Of a stretch of DNA of 64,000 nt, positions 40,001-45,740 are shown piece after piece (position 1 is the stretch's first letter; each line of letters opens with the position of its first letter). Below the pieces are notes generated by a model. The model was not told where the DNA came from and did not search any database. It saw nothing but the letters and a program-made list of their open reading frames with translations. The DNA comes from Branchiostoma floridae (Eukaryota > Chordata > Leptocardii > Amphioxiformes > Branchiostomatidae), in contig NC_049979.1 of the NCBI RefSeq assembly GCF_000003815.2, forward strand, positions 22,921,521 to 22,985,520, read 5' to 3'. The translations under genes were made by a program, and so were the position numbers.

Positions 40001-42938
40001 GTCGCAAGAAACTACATGCCAAGCAGAGTCTCCAGGAAGGCAAGCTTGCTGAAAAAAAAGCATTGGGCCAAATAGGCACTTTGAAATTAGCTACTATGGG
40101 TTTTCAGTCTGTATGCAGTCTAGCCATCCGCCACGCCCCTGCACGCGCCAGAACCTCCCGTGACAGGCCGCTGTCAAGCCGTTGCCCCGCTGTTGCTAGG
40201 GTAAAGGCGCCCTGAAGTCTGAGCGGCGTCTCCATTGCAACAAAGCCGCAACACGTCTCCCGCTGACCAAGAAGGTTAATATATTGTAGTTATCTCGTCT
40301 TTCTACAAGTTCACAGAAGCAAGGAGGTTGTATGAAATGAAATAAAAGCTAATTGAAAAGAGGGAGAATATTTTAGTGGAGCCTTGAGCCAGTGAAAAGT
40401 TACATGGGTCATATCAATACAGTACTCACTTGCTGGTCTATCAATACTTCCGGTGGGAGGCGTAATTGGGTTCACAAGTGACGTGATAACGTAAGAAAGA
40501 AACATTTGATTAAGTCTAGTACATAAAGGGTGACTGGTTGTTTTCAAACTATAAACCGAGGGACGTTATATTACGTCATATGTTCGGAGAGTGAGAGTGA
40601 GTTTGAGTTTGGATGGAGTACTTTTACCGGGATCTGGAAGTGACATTGACCTGTATACGGCCCGTGAGTCCGAGTGGTAGAAACGTAGCATGAGATCGGC
40701 GTCATCGGACTTCAGAAAACAGTCACTTCACAACTTGTTACATAATAACTTCTGGTTGCAATGACACACGTACTTATACGATCCTGTTCAAAAATGAGGA
40801 TCAAAGTTAACTTGAATACCTTTTTTTTTGGTCATATTGTGACACAAGATGTTCGTTCACATGCGTTCCTCTACATAAAAGGGGCATATTTACATCGGTT
40901 CGCTATTGCATTACTTACTTTGTATACATAAATAAATCGATTGGAAATTAAGGTCGAAATCATACATTATTGTGAATATTCCCTCTTCATATTTTGTTTA
41001 GACTACTAATACTACTTACAGTCTATCGGCGGCCTTCTCAGAGGATATGGCGTACTTGGCCTAACTTGACGATCCCATTTATTCTATTTTCGCATACTTT
41101 TTGCTTTTTCTCCGGAAGCAACAGTTATTCTACTTGTATTTTGTACCACTATGTTATATGCAGAAAAAATATTCATTTTGTAAAGCTAAATTGACAACAA
41201 CTGTTTTGTTACAATGTTGTAACAACTGCAGACTTGTTCTATTGTAATCATGAAGTTGCAAGTTTGCTACAATCCACACTGTATATAAATCCTGAATAAA
41301 TTTCGATAAGTTTCATATCGTTATGCGTTGTTTGCGTATTGCTTTTCTTCGATTTTGATTCGTGAATGCCTGTGGGTAGGGGGCGCAATTTACGTATCCG
41401 AACGTCCGCGATGGAAATGTAGATTCGAGGTAGGTGTGGCGCGACCAATGTAAATGTACGGAGAAATTTATTTCGATTGACTAATAATTAGCTTACAAAC
41501 ATCCAGTATCTTTGAACTGAGTTGCATGTGAGCTGAGGCACACAGCATTTGAATATTCTAACAGTTATACAGAACTTTGTAACCTCCTTGTTGTAATACA
41601 CTTCCTGAAAACTATGTCGGGATCGTAAATCTTTTTTTCCGTAGGGGCTAAAATACAAATAAACAAAGTGCTGTATTCTAGCCTTGCCTTGTTTCAAAGC
41701 AGGCAATCCTTGTTCTTTGCTTGGCAGCATGAAGGTCATTTTGAGTTTGATGCAGAATTCCATCTGATGTTTCTTCCGACCGTAGTAGACACTGGCATAT
41801 ATCCGCGGTACACTGCCATTCGGCTTTTCTGCTTCAGTTGCGTTGAACATGGAGCCCATCAAACACCTGGATAGCAGGTACGAATCTGACGAGTGGATCA
41901 ACGTCAACCCCAAAGACGTGGATGCTACGGAACTGGGTCTTTTATGCTGCTGATTCTTGGTACAATATAGACACCAAGCGGCAATGTGGTAAAGGTCGTC
42001 TCCTGCTCGTTTAAAGTTACAGCTTATCTGTTTGCATATCCTTAGAAATACAAAACAAGTATAAACAAATACACGCATCAGTTTATTTTGCTGGTAGATG
42101 TCTTGGAATACGTTACAGTACGTACACGCTGTGATGCCACACACAGTGTAGTGGTGCAATTTTCAGACATGTCGCTAGGGGGCGCAGCTGAATGGGTGGC
42201 TTTATTTTCCTGGGGGTATGTATGGGGGGATGTCGGTAGCCTGACGTGATAGCCAGCCCAGGTAGACAGCCCAGGGGCACAGCCCAGGCTTTTCCGTAAA
42301 CCCACATTTTGCCGTGGCCTGTGGCGAACTCTGTTCGCACTTGCCTCTGTAGTATCGTCACAATTTTTCTTTAAGTAAAAGTAGCGCTGTATTTAATGAA
42401 AGTTATCCTCAAAATCGCTGAAATCCCGGCCCCCGGATGTTGAAAACGTAAACAAAGGCCCACGCTAGCCTGGCACGTTGGAGATTGGGGTAATAATTTT
42501 GGCACCTCGATCGTCACACTCGTGGCAAAGATCATCAAGGAACAATAGGAACTCTCTCCTCCCTTTTTGCTAAGAGCAATAAGTTACAATTGATTTCTGT
42601 ACCCACTGATCTCTATTCATATAAACATTGCACAGGTAAGCCAATTGTTTAGATTTAGAGTTCAAGTAATTCTGAAGAGAAATATAATTTTCTGATGAGA
42701 AAATAATCATATACATTCTCGCCGTTGTTGTCAACTTACATATCAAGGAGCCCTGATATAAAAGCTCCTTGTACATATAAAACCAAAATGCAAACTGGCA
42801 AATGTTCACCTTGACCAATGGACCTATGAGCTCGAGGGTTTCCACCTCTCCTGGTAAGCAGTAAAATGTAAGTGGAATTCCGTCCTGAGTTTGGAACAAC
42901 ACATTGCTATGGCTGAATTCGAACTCCGGACCCGCCAT
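9862..42938 (-). CDS. TERF2IP: TERF2IP/RAP1 telomere protein, 13 exons seen, at least one missing
   Basis: RAP1 is recruited to telomeres by TRF2 in vertebrates, where it protects ends from recombination and also regulates transcription. Exons 1-3 encode the BRCT domain (about residues 9-100): VLFQTQDGIPLTFYCLPG, HGGGIVTNRLARARG and YKYILDCVERNALLPLEPY align with human LFVREDGSSMSFYV, LHGGGTV and QYILDCVERNERLELEAY. Exons 5-6 encode the RAP1 Myb domain (about residues 118-175), with MWKDM, HPWSSMRSHYLKQLRG and EEEY matching human LWKAM, HSWQSLKDRYLKHLRG and HKY. Exons 7-13 give an acidic, Ser/Pro-rich tail that I do not recognise. Codons seen total about 683, against 399 residues in human. 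Phases agree from exon 1 to 11 and 12 to 13. Exon 11 ends in phase 1 but exon 12 needs phase 2, so an exon is missing, probably in the gap at 11011-11110. No RCT domain is recognisable. Confidence 0.88.
10407..10660 (-). CDS. TERF2IP: TERF2IP-linked exon 12
   Basis: Acceptor with a long pyrimidine tract ending TTCCCTAG, donor ACTCAG|GTAGAC. Encodes acidic DVDALDTDFDGFDTSEVEAI, a helical-looking LLYYLQFQKLLDSWENMER, then basic RRSKPKSLKPPRENGRR. Only the phase-2 frame is open; the other two hit stops within ten codons. Assignment to TERF2IP rests on strand, spacing and composition, since the junction to exon 11 is incomplete. Confidence 0.6.
11011..11110. other. assembly gap (100 N) in TERF2IP intron 11
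   Basis: Exactly 100 N, the usual placeholder for unknown size. It lies between exons 11 and 12, whose phases do not match, so it is the most likely location of the missing coding exon. Confidence 0.95.
11397..11731 (-). CDS. TERF2IP: TERF2IP exon 11
   Basis: 335 bp, acceptor CACCCCACCAG, donor GTCACAG|GTAATA. Encodes (S)SHNSDLSSPEERGPTPPKR, proline-rich SPDHRPTPDSPNT, then the acidic LDAPSDADTSVRDEDFENR. The frame upstream of the acceptor is stopped by TGA, supporting this start. Ends in phase 1, which exon 12 cannot accept. Confidence 0.7.
12268..12436 (-). CDS. TERF2IP: TERF2IP exon 10 (basic cluster, RSPYSSS)
   Basis: Acceptor TATGTGTAG, donor GTGACAG|GTGAGC. Encodes (D)ASSRRRRRAQNKPLVPP, then LNWADLLTPAPEHPPPS and a RSPYSSSHRSD end. 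RRRRR is a good nuclear localisation candidate. Leaves in phase 2, completing Ser with exon 11. Confidence 0.7.
12581..12688 (-). CDS. TERF2IP: TERF2IP exon 9
   Basis: Acceptor GTTTCCTCAG, donor GCCACAG|GTGGGA. Encodes (D)IYPQENSEGSQMSTSLS, then NPMYDNRPRSPYSDGSAT. Ser/Pro-rich, with RSPYS repeated in exon 10. Phase 1 on both sides. Confidence 0.7.
12945..13207 (-). CDS. TERF2IP: TERF2IP exon 8
   Basis: 263 bp, acceptor CTCCCTCAG, donor AACAATG|GTGTGT. Encodes (S)LPEYAEVGNQPHLKTFL through a basic stretch, TREKRKNERRTPDAY, that could act as a nuclear localisation signal. Contains tyrosine motifs PEYAEV and APYAST of unknown use. Confidence 0.75.
13396..13480 (+). mobile_element. fragment of the GGACGC-rich TIR element
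   Basis: CCTATGTGAAAATTCAAGCG followed by TC is identical over 22 bp to the terminal repeat of the element at 23881-25592. It is followed by GGACGCC/GCGTCC-type sequence that fades after about 85 bp. A one-ended remnant in TERF2IP intron 7. Confidence 0.7.
13481..16098. other. TERF2IP intron 7 remainder
   Basis: AT-rich intron with no recognised repeat family or exon on either strand. Open frames here are under 100 codons without splice support. Confidence 0.4.
16099..16219 (-). CDS. TERF2IP: TERF2IP exon 7
   Basis: Acceptor CCTTTTCCAG, donor GAGAG|GTAAGA. Encodes (D)INDMVNDNLGKEKAKMQPE and then VETGVPPYMVHNANMPPDVE. Codon ends are G/C-rich. The phase matches exon 6 (G|AC = Asp) and exon 8 (AG|C = Ser). 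I recognise no domain. Confidence 0.75.
16220..19053. other. TERF2IP intron 6
   Basis: No exon recognised. A GGCCGCCATGTTGG at about 17817-17830 (CCAACATGGCGGCC on the minus strand) resembles a YY1 site. It is followed on the minus strand by a short ATG frame with a possible donor; this might mark an internal promoter but is weak. GACGGC...GGCCGTCC near 18593-18622 is a small imperfect palindrome. Confidence 0.3.
19054..19219 (-). CDS. TERF2IP: TERF2IP exon 6 (Myb recognition helix, acidic linker)
   Basis: Acceptor TACTACAG, donor GAGGAAG|GTAAGT. Encodes VTKHPWSSMRSHYLKQLRG, then NEEEYQIKDRM and an acidic end, APPNNEDEE. The first part is the third Myb helix of RAP1. Leaves in phase 1. Confidence 0.9.
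19766..19883 (-). CDS. TERF2IP: TERF2IP exon 5 (Myb helices 1-2)
   Basis: Acceptor TTCTCAG, donor TTTAAG|GTATAG. Encodes RREHFERYESINILMYIA, then KHGGEKPPVSGKKMWKDM and QLFK. This corresponds to human FTDADDVAILTYV, then NALWKAM. Enters in phase 2 and leaves in phase 0. Confidence 0.88.
20083..20133 (-). CDS. TERF2IP: TERF2IP exon 4 (Ser-rich linker)
   Basis: 51 bp, acceptor ATTTCCAG, donor GCCAG|GTATGA. Encodes VSTVVSSDSATSAKGA between the BRCT and Myb domains. Phase 2 on both sides, consistent with its neighbours. Confidence 0.75.
20554..21493. mobile_element. piggyBac-type MITE, 940 bp, TTAA flanks
   Basis: Left end TTAA|CCCTCATCCGACTGT at 20550 and right end ACGGTCGGATGAGGG|TTAA ending at 21497. 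TTAA duplication plus CCCT termini is the piggyBac superfamily signature. Both subterminal regions carry the palindromic TGGGGTCATTTTTGACCCC, at about 20597-20617 and 21281-21300, with a variant at about 21458-21478. No transposase frame exists inside, so this is a non-autonomous copy in TERF2IP intron 3. Confidence 0.85.
21995..22046 (+). mobile_element. end fragment of the AAGGCCACACC MITE family
   Basis: TAAGGCCACACCAATTTAAT followed by CTCTTGGTTCTCGGATTT is the same as the termini of the complete element at 33079-33445 with a few substitutions. I could not delimit the other end. Confidence 0.6.
22520..23310. repeat. degenerate ~125-bp tandem repeat
   Basis: Units containing CCATGYAARAATGGACTCTTCC, then CACCCCATGT, then CAGTCCAAAAATA and CCCACTGA recur near 22565, 22690, 22907, 23030, 23158 and 23290. 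The leader GAGAGCACATGCAGCATATTTC reappears in slightly altered form at about 31990-32020, followed by a similar unit. The repeat family is old and dispersed. Confidence 0.65.
23881..25592. mobile_element. 1.7-kb element with perfect 22-bp TIR and GGACGC-rich ends
   Basis: CCTATGTGAAAATTCAAGCG plus TC at 23881-23902 is exactly inverted at 25571-25592. Both subterminal regions are dense in GGACGC/GCGTCC; the right one contains two tandem ~58-bp units around CTGGATTACG and GCAATCGGCGTCTG (25177-25290). The 177- and 156-codon frames at 25087-25620 and 25015-25485 are translations of this GC-rich sequence. No transposase is recognised. Another copy's end lies at 13396. Confidence 0.8.
26137..26241 (-). 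CDS. TERF2IP: TERF2IP exon 3 (BRCT C-terminal half)
   Basis: Acceptor TCCCCACAG, donor TATAA|GTAAGT. One base completes Lys, followed by LAADGKGGEHMHMYSYK and then YILDCVERNALLPLEPY, which is the YILDCVERN core of RAP1 BRCT. Phase 2 on both sides. Confidence 0.9.
26300..26470. repeat. tandem repeats abutting an assembly gap
   Basis: Left of the N run, GCGTATTGTGTCTAGTGTCT starts to repeat (GCGTATTGTGT again up to the gap). Right of it, CAGATATTGTT occurs twice within 20 bp. The gap at 26339-26438 (100 N) therefore probably replaces an unresolved short-period array in TERF2IP intron 2. Confidence 0.6.
26508..27392. repeat. inverted TTCCGAAAT clusters
   Basis: TATGTTCCGAAATCTATATG and a second TTCCGAAAT at about 26508-26537 are mirrored by three tandem GAGATTTCGGAACAAA-type units at about 27340-27390. 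They could be subterminal repeats of a foldback element, but unique ends are not clear. Confidence 0.45.
28990..29182. mobile_element. MITE remnant ending in the GGTTTCACTGTA terminus
   Basis: The block contains GCGGCCAGACCAAAAATTG, then TCTGGCCGCGACCGC, then AGGTGACC and finishes with GACCCATAAGGCAGGTTTCA followed by CTGTA. TACAGTGAAACCTG-type ends are frequent on animal MITEs. A related start, ACAGTCAAACCTGTCTATAG, appears at about 32931. Confidence 0.5.
29370..29478 (+). repeat. G-run repeat GGGGTATGTTTATTCC
   Basis: Three to four units of (G)5-12 followed by TATGTTTATT, including an uninterrupted run of 12 G. At least four G-runs lie within 110 bp, so a G-quadruplex on the plus strand is possible. 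Lies immediately upstream (plus-strand sense) of TERF2IP exon 2, in intron 2. Confidence 0.6.
29552..29610 (-). CDS. TERF2IP: TERF2IP exon 2 (BRCT HGGG)
   Basis: Acceptor CCTTGTAG, donor CATCAA|GTAAGT. Encodes HGGGIVTNRLARARGEYSI plus two bases. HGGG is the conserved turn of the RAP1 BRCT domain. Enters in phase 0 from exon 1 and leaves in phase 2. Confidence 0.88.
29991..30230 (-). pseudogene. LINE reverse-transcriptase C-terminal fragment
   Basis: The minus frame reads RTKCRSRISPFCPFCPNEME, DECHFVMDGSRYNDKRTKL and FATFRSIDKFTYIM. The C-P-F-C...H-F...C/S..Y...R pattern is the zinc-finger-like tail that follows the reverse transcriptase in many non-LTR retrotransposons. Upstream residues are frameshifted, and no 5' part is present. 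Dead 5'-truncated insertion in TERF2IP intron 1. Confidence 0.65.
30370..31745. mobile_element. 1.38-kb element with CATGYCCGTAGCCAGG ends
   Basis: CATGTCCGTAGCCAGG at 30370-30385 is inverted as CCTGGCTACGGGCATG at 31730-31745. Both ends continue into poly-G/C (GCCTGGGGGGGTTCG and GGTGCG...CCCCCC). Inside are a 101-codon frame at 30468-30773 with no recognised domain and the GC-rich minisatellite at 31166-31377. The outermost minus frame (PRTPLGNSRHW...KILATDM) is translation of the terminal repeat. Confidence 0.65.
31166..31377 (+). repeat. GC-rich minisatellite, ~18-21-bp unit
   Basis: About ten units of the type GGACCGTGCGGGCCGGAGCT with variants (GGGACGTG, GGAATCAGTG). A higher-order pattern is visible: the GGAATCAGTG variant recurs 99 bp apart. 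All three forward frames stay open, which explains three overlapping open frames of 73-132 codons. These are not genes. Confidence 0.85.
31942..31965. repeat. (TA)n microsatellite
   Basis: Uninterrupted TA dinucleotides followed by a T-run. Confidence 0.9.
33079..33445. mobile_element. 367-bp MITE, AGGCCACACCAATTTAATT ends
   Basis: Left end AGGCCACACCAATTTAATTT through TTGGTTCACGGATT (to 33113) is inverted at 33410-33445 with a single mismatch. The interior is AT-rich without a coding frame. End fragments of the same family are at 21995 and, sharing only the first ten bases, at 3899 and 43707. Confidence 0.85.
33492..33637. mobile_element. 146-bp MITE with TACTGTAAATGC ends
   Basis: TACTGTAAATGCATTTAAGT TCGCGG at the left is inverted imperfectly at 33611-33637 (CCGCGAACATTTCTGCATTT ACAGTA). 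The interior repeats TTTTGCGGT and ACCGCGAA. TACTGTAAATGC-type ends occur widely on animal MITEs. A partial copy lies at about 58548-58612. Confidence 0.75.
34490..34640 (+). repeat. G-rich block with GCGAGATCGCT motif
   Basis: Repeated GGGGGCGAGATC(G/A)CTAG units with runs of five to nine G. Could fold into a G-quadruplex. The related C-rich line CCCCCTTTAGCGTTTTCG at 32998-33070 is similar in inverted sense, so both may be ends of one degraded element. Confidence 0.5.
34930..34976 (+). repeat. (GTACCT)n microsatellite
   Basis: CCTGTA hexamers, five in a row, preceded by the inverted AGGTACAGGTGCAGGTCC. A shorter version occurs at about 34659-34676. Confidence 0.8.
35087..35526 (+). other. 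unidentified open frame, partly in an inverted duplicate
   Basis: A 161-codon frame spans here. Its outer parts look coding: PKFICRVSEELKADPAFFY between an AG (35086) and ACAG|GTTGTT (35147), and GGWLYKFLGGRTEDLF followed by NVLDKDILEYSS near the end. The middle (35155-35419) is a repeat also present inverted at 42034-42313. I recognise no domain. It could be an exon interrupted by a repeat, or a transposon-derived frame. It lies on the strand opposite TERF2IP, in intron 1. Confidence 0.3.
35155..35419 (+). repeat. 265-bp repeat, plus copy of an inverted pair
   Basis: Runs from GCGGGTTTATGGAAAAGCCT to TTCTAAGGATATGC. About 90 percent identical to the reverse complement of 42034-42313. Both copies lie in TERF2IP intron 1, 6.6 kb apart. 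Confidence 0.8.
36872..37066 (+). repeat. ~200-bp direct repeat, copy 1
   Basis: From AAAGATATCTCCGCGTCTAA to TACATGCCAAGCAGAG, nearly identical to 39816-40028. Copy 2 carries a small insertion (GGTGGCCTGAAAGAGAG). Confidence 0.8.
38040..39160 (+). repeat. tandem-like dispersed repeat family block
   Basis: Successive units hold CTTGAATGGATCCTGATTAT, a GGTAGGTG(G/T)GTAG landmark, GGCCCCCTAGCGGCTTCCTA AGGTACTGCAGC and TGGTCATGATTTTTAAGTGG. The same order recurs at 63040-63430 and, diverged, at 1001 and 2276. Minus frames across copies share a LLQYL..PLG.PLSNLTFVF pattern purely through DNA similarity. An octamer-containing palindrome lies at 38806-38838. Confidence 0.7.
39816..40028 (+). repeat. 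~210-bp direct repeat, copy 2
   Basis: Same orientation as 36872-37066, separated by about 2.9 kb. Both end in CCAAGCAGAG. AACCTCTGCTTGG, the inverse of that terminus plus GTT, lies at 39748-39760, which suggests mobile ends. Confidence 0.8.
41838..41953 (+). CDS. unidentified candidate exon inside TERF2IP intron 1
   Basis: Follows CTTTTCTGCTTCAG and reads ALNMEPIKHLDSRYESDEW, then INVNPKDVDATELGLLCC and TGA. Codons end mostly in C or G, unlike the flanking intron, and the ATG at 41849 has A at -3 and G at +4. No homologue is recognised. It may be a terminal exon, a first exon whose donor I cannot place (weak GTCTTT after CTGG, or AGCAG|GTACGA), or a fragment of a retrocopy. A 223-codon frame overlaps on the minus strand but is less gene-like. 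Confidence 0.35.
42034..42313 (-). repeat. 280-bp repeat, minus copy of an inverted pair
   Basis: Reverse-complement counterpart of 35155-35419, with a short indel near the GTACGTAACG region. It supplies the N-terminal part of the long minus-strand frame at 41488-42159, which is therefore not a conserved gene. Confidence 0.8.
42744..42771. repeat. CAAGGAGC...GCTCCTTG hairpin
   Basis: CAAGGAGC and GCTCCTTG arms around CCTGATATAAAA. Same palindrome family as 57997-58030 and 44694-44717. Lies just inside intron 1, 40 bp past the TERF2IP exon 1 donor. Confidence 0.7.
42810..42938 (-). CDS. TERF2IP: TERF2IP exon 1 (start, BRCT first strand)
   Basis: The ATG at 42936-42938 sits in AACATGG, with A at -3 and G at +4; an in-frame TAG lies upstream. 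Encodes 43 codons from MAGPEFEFSHSN to IGPLVK, ending in phase 0 at AAG|GTGAAC. LFQTQDGIPLTFY matches the LFVREDGSSMSFY of human RAP1. The next exon starts HGGG, as in human. Confidence 0.85.
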
Positions 42939-43010
42939 GTTCGTACAGCTCTCCCAGATCCTCAAGGCCGCAGAACACAGCTAATGACGTAGGGCACAGT
43001 TGACGTAGGG
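42939..43010 (-). promoter_or_regulatory. TERF2IP promoter region with two TGACGTAGGG motifs
   Basis: On the plus strand TGACGTAGGG occurs at 42985-42994 and again at 43001-43010, 47 and 63 bp upstream of the start codon. TGACG(T) is the CRE/ATF half-site. The start codon lies in AACATGGCGGG, resembling a YY1 site often found at TATA-less start regions. Function is inferred from motif and position only. Confidence 0.35.
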
Positions 43011-43477
43011 TAAAAAAAGTAGTGCGTCCAAAATATGGACCCGAAGCGTTTATGATCGTCTATGCAAACACTAAAGGTGAAAGACAGCGGGACATGAACT
43101 TTGCTACATGCATATGTATATGGTAGGATGATGATTCGATTTCCAGATCGTTTGTATAAGATTATGATATTTGCCTATTTGGCGTATCAATTCGAGTGAC
43201 TGTCACCGTGAATGACTTAGTCTGCTGCAGTTCCGCATGGTGTCGCATTACATAATGAGGGTCTGCATGGAGGATCCCGACAACAATTTACGTAGATTTC
43301 AGAAGAACCCCCCTACGTATTACGCTAAATCAAGGAAAGCAATTACGCTAAATTTGTTCGCCTAGAATTACGTAGATAAGATGGTTTTCCCTACTAATTA
43401 CGGGAAATTAAAATAGGCTACCTACGCCTTACGCAAAAGAGCATGCAGACCCTCATTTAATTAGATGACGCTGTGGA

Positions 43478-43648
43478 GTAGCCTGGTATCCAGCCGTAAT
43501 TATACTAGTTCCCGAGTCTCTTCTCTCCTCTTCACAAATCCAGCCGTAATTATAGTTCCCGAGTCTCTTCTCTCCTCTTCACAAATTATAATTTGTGAAG
43601 AGGAGAGAAGAGACTCGGAAACTAAATTACGGCTGGATACCAGGCTAG
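43478..43648. mobile_element. foldback element with TAGCCTGGTATCCAG ends
   Basis: The left arm (43478-43539) is inverted at 43591-43648; 47 bp of the left arm (CCAGCCGTAATTATA...CTTCACAAAT) are duplicated in tandem at 43540-43586. The centre is AATTATAATT. The ends match the element at 59515-59755 and a fragment at 53172. Confidence 0.85.
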
Positions 43649-44102
43649 CTGTAGAGAGCGTGTTCTCGAGTTATTCCCCTCTACGGGGATGATGCAACTA
43701 ACATGACTAAGGCCACACCGCCTTAATGGATGACATCCTCTGGAGACTCCAAAATGAATGCGCGGGCTTGCAGTAGGCATACGTAGGTTGTATCAATCAT
43801 CTTAGCAGATTCAGCTGAATCGGCTATTCTACTAGTACAGATTTCGATCGGGATCTCTTCTTCTCCCTAGGACAAACTCCGATCCAAACTCAAATGATGC
43901 TAAGATATAGGAAACAGACTGCGATCGGGATCCGAAGACTACCACACTAGAGTCACTTCTGCAACTTTACTCAATGACCCTCAATGAGTCCTCAATATGC
44001 ACACTTCTACTCAATGCTACCGCACTAGTGTCACTTCTACTCAAGATACCATACCGGTCTTCTTCTTTCGTGTCATCACTACTGGTGTAACTTCCTCTGT
44101 GA
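43649..44102. other. spacer with one MITE end
   Basis: AAGGCCACACCGCCTTAATG followed by GATGACATCC at about 43709-43738 mixes the ends of the 33079 and 3899 MITE families. Imperfect short repeats of CTACTCAATG and ACTAGNGTCACTTCT at 43945-44045. No gene seen. Confidence 0.4.
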
Positions 44103-44103
44103 A

Positions 44104-44355
44104 ATTGCGAGCGTCCCCACGCGTCCGGGACGCCCGGAACGGGCGTCCAGCCTCGTCCCGCACGTCCCTACGGCGTCCAGGGCGTTCCCGCGCGTCCCGA
44201 CGCGTCCACAACCTGTCGCCTCGGACGGCGTCCCGTCCTCGAGCGTCCCGATGCGTCCACAAATTTACGCCTGGGACGGCGTCCGGCCGTCCCTCAAAGC
44301 ATGGACGCCTCCCCGTCCCTCCCAACCCGTCCGGTCTGGGCGCGGACGCCGCAAT
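44104..44355. mobile_element. GGACGC-rich element, ATTGCG ends
   Basis: ATTGCGAGCGTCC at the left and GGACGCCGCAAT at the right form short inverted ends around about 250 bp of CGTCC/GGACG repeats. Open frames of 125 and 134 codons on opposite strands arise from this composition. Related to 62166-62512 and to the ends of 23881-25592. Confidence 0.6.
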
Positions 44356-44693
44356 TAACAGATTAATCTGCTGATAAGCCGTTCTCCTGCTGTTCTCCGA
44401 GTGGGCCGATAGCCAGCGCCCCCTGTCGGACCACGCTCCGCGCAATGTTCCCTATCAAACACTGACAGGCCGCGCGTGTGGATTCCATGCCGGGCACCCG
44501 CGGTCATCCGAAGTAACGCACATATGCTTATTTAAACGATTTACGGAAAATCAACACAACGCCAGCACACACGGTTAACCTGTAATCCATGAACAACATG
44601 ATAAGTTTCACACACAACACTACTTAATTCTCGGGATGACTCACAATGCCCCACAACTTTAAAATTTATCCATGAAGGCATAATATTTTATAC

Positions 44694-44717
44694 CAAGGAG
44701 GTTAAAAAAACTCCTTG
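44694..44717. repeat. CAAGGAG...CTCCTTG hairpin
   Basis: Seven-base arms around GTTAAAAAAA. Weaker member of the palindrome family at 42744 and 57997. Confidence 0.5.
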
Positions 44718-45106
44718 TTTATACGTCTCGCCGGGTGACTCTCAGTCCCTGGATCAGTACTTGAACAGCACGCGTATCAATCACACTCATGGCGCAGTGT
44801 ACGCCGCCCAAGTATTATCACCTTACTGCTAACTGATAGCGCGTGTTACTGTGCTAAGAGTAAGAGGTGTAGAAATTTTGCTGTTTTATGGACCCTGTGA
44901 CGCACTCTATAAATGACGCACTCTACAAATGACCCACTCGGTCCGGCAGCTTGCACGTTATTTTGGACCCGGCCCGCGCAGTGAAGCGATTCATATGTAA
45001 ACAAACAGCACTCCCCGTCTTTCAACCTCCTTGCCTGGGCACACTTCGCGGGATGACTTTTGCACATGAAAATTGCTCTTCAAATTATTCCCCCTGCACC
45101 GTGGAA

Positions 45107-45206
45107 NNNNNNNNNNNNNNNNNNNNNNNNNNNNNNNNNNNNNNNNNNNNNNNNNNNNNNNNNNNNNNNNNNNNNNNNNNNNNNNNNNNNNNNNNNNNNN
45201 NNNNNN
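45107..45206. other. assembly gap (100 N)
   Basis: Placeholder gap bordered on the right by ATAAAAAAAAAAAACACC. Frames that cross it are artefacts. Confidence 0.95.
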
Positions 45207-45740
45207 ATAAAAAAAAAAAAACACCGTAAAATACACTCGCGCCGCTTGTACAATACACGTCGCTGGGTCAAAGGGCCTCTGAACTGCGGCCGACTTTGAA
45301 GTCGAAGCCGCTCTGTTTTAATAATACTACGAACCCGAAAATATTTCGAGCTTTTATAATGGCCGAAATGAGACATTTTAAGCCGTCACAAACATGAGAT
45401 TTATGACCTTTGGAAAACGTCACAGTTTAGAGGGCCACTAGTGGTCGGGAGAAATGTGACATTCGGAGCAGAAACAAACATGTCGCAGTCAGTGAAGAGT
45501 TGAATAGCCCCACCCGTGGCGTTGTAATAGACACCGCCTGCACCGCCCACCGCAATGCTGTTTGCTTGTTAGTGAGCACATCTGCAAATGCAGTCGGGAG
45601 AAAATCTGGAGATTAGCCACAACGGCCGGACTGCCGGAAGAAGCCAGGGATAAACCTGTAAGCGCGACCTGAAAGGAATTTCAATTTATCAGCGCTGTTG
45701 AGATGTGGGATGGATCTGCGGGCGCTACTGGGCGTGCGTC

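Noticed and set aside
41488-42159. 223-codon minus-strand frame, the longest in the window
   Set aside because: Its first third is the inverted repeat shared with 35155-35419. The rest has no domain and AT-driven composition, and it is antisense to a better coding-like stretch.
35155-42313. Retrotransposon LTR pair
   Set aside because: The copies are inverted, not direct, and no gag or pol sequence lies between them.
44041-44445. 125- and 134-codon frames rich in Arg/Pro
   Set aside because: Same CGTCC-repeat artefact, open on both strands.
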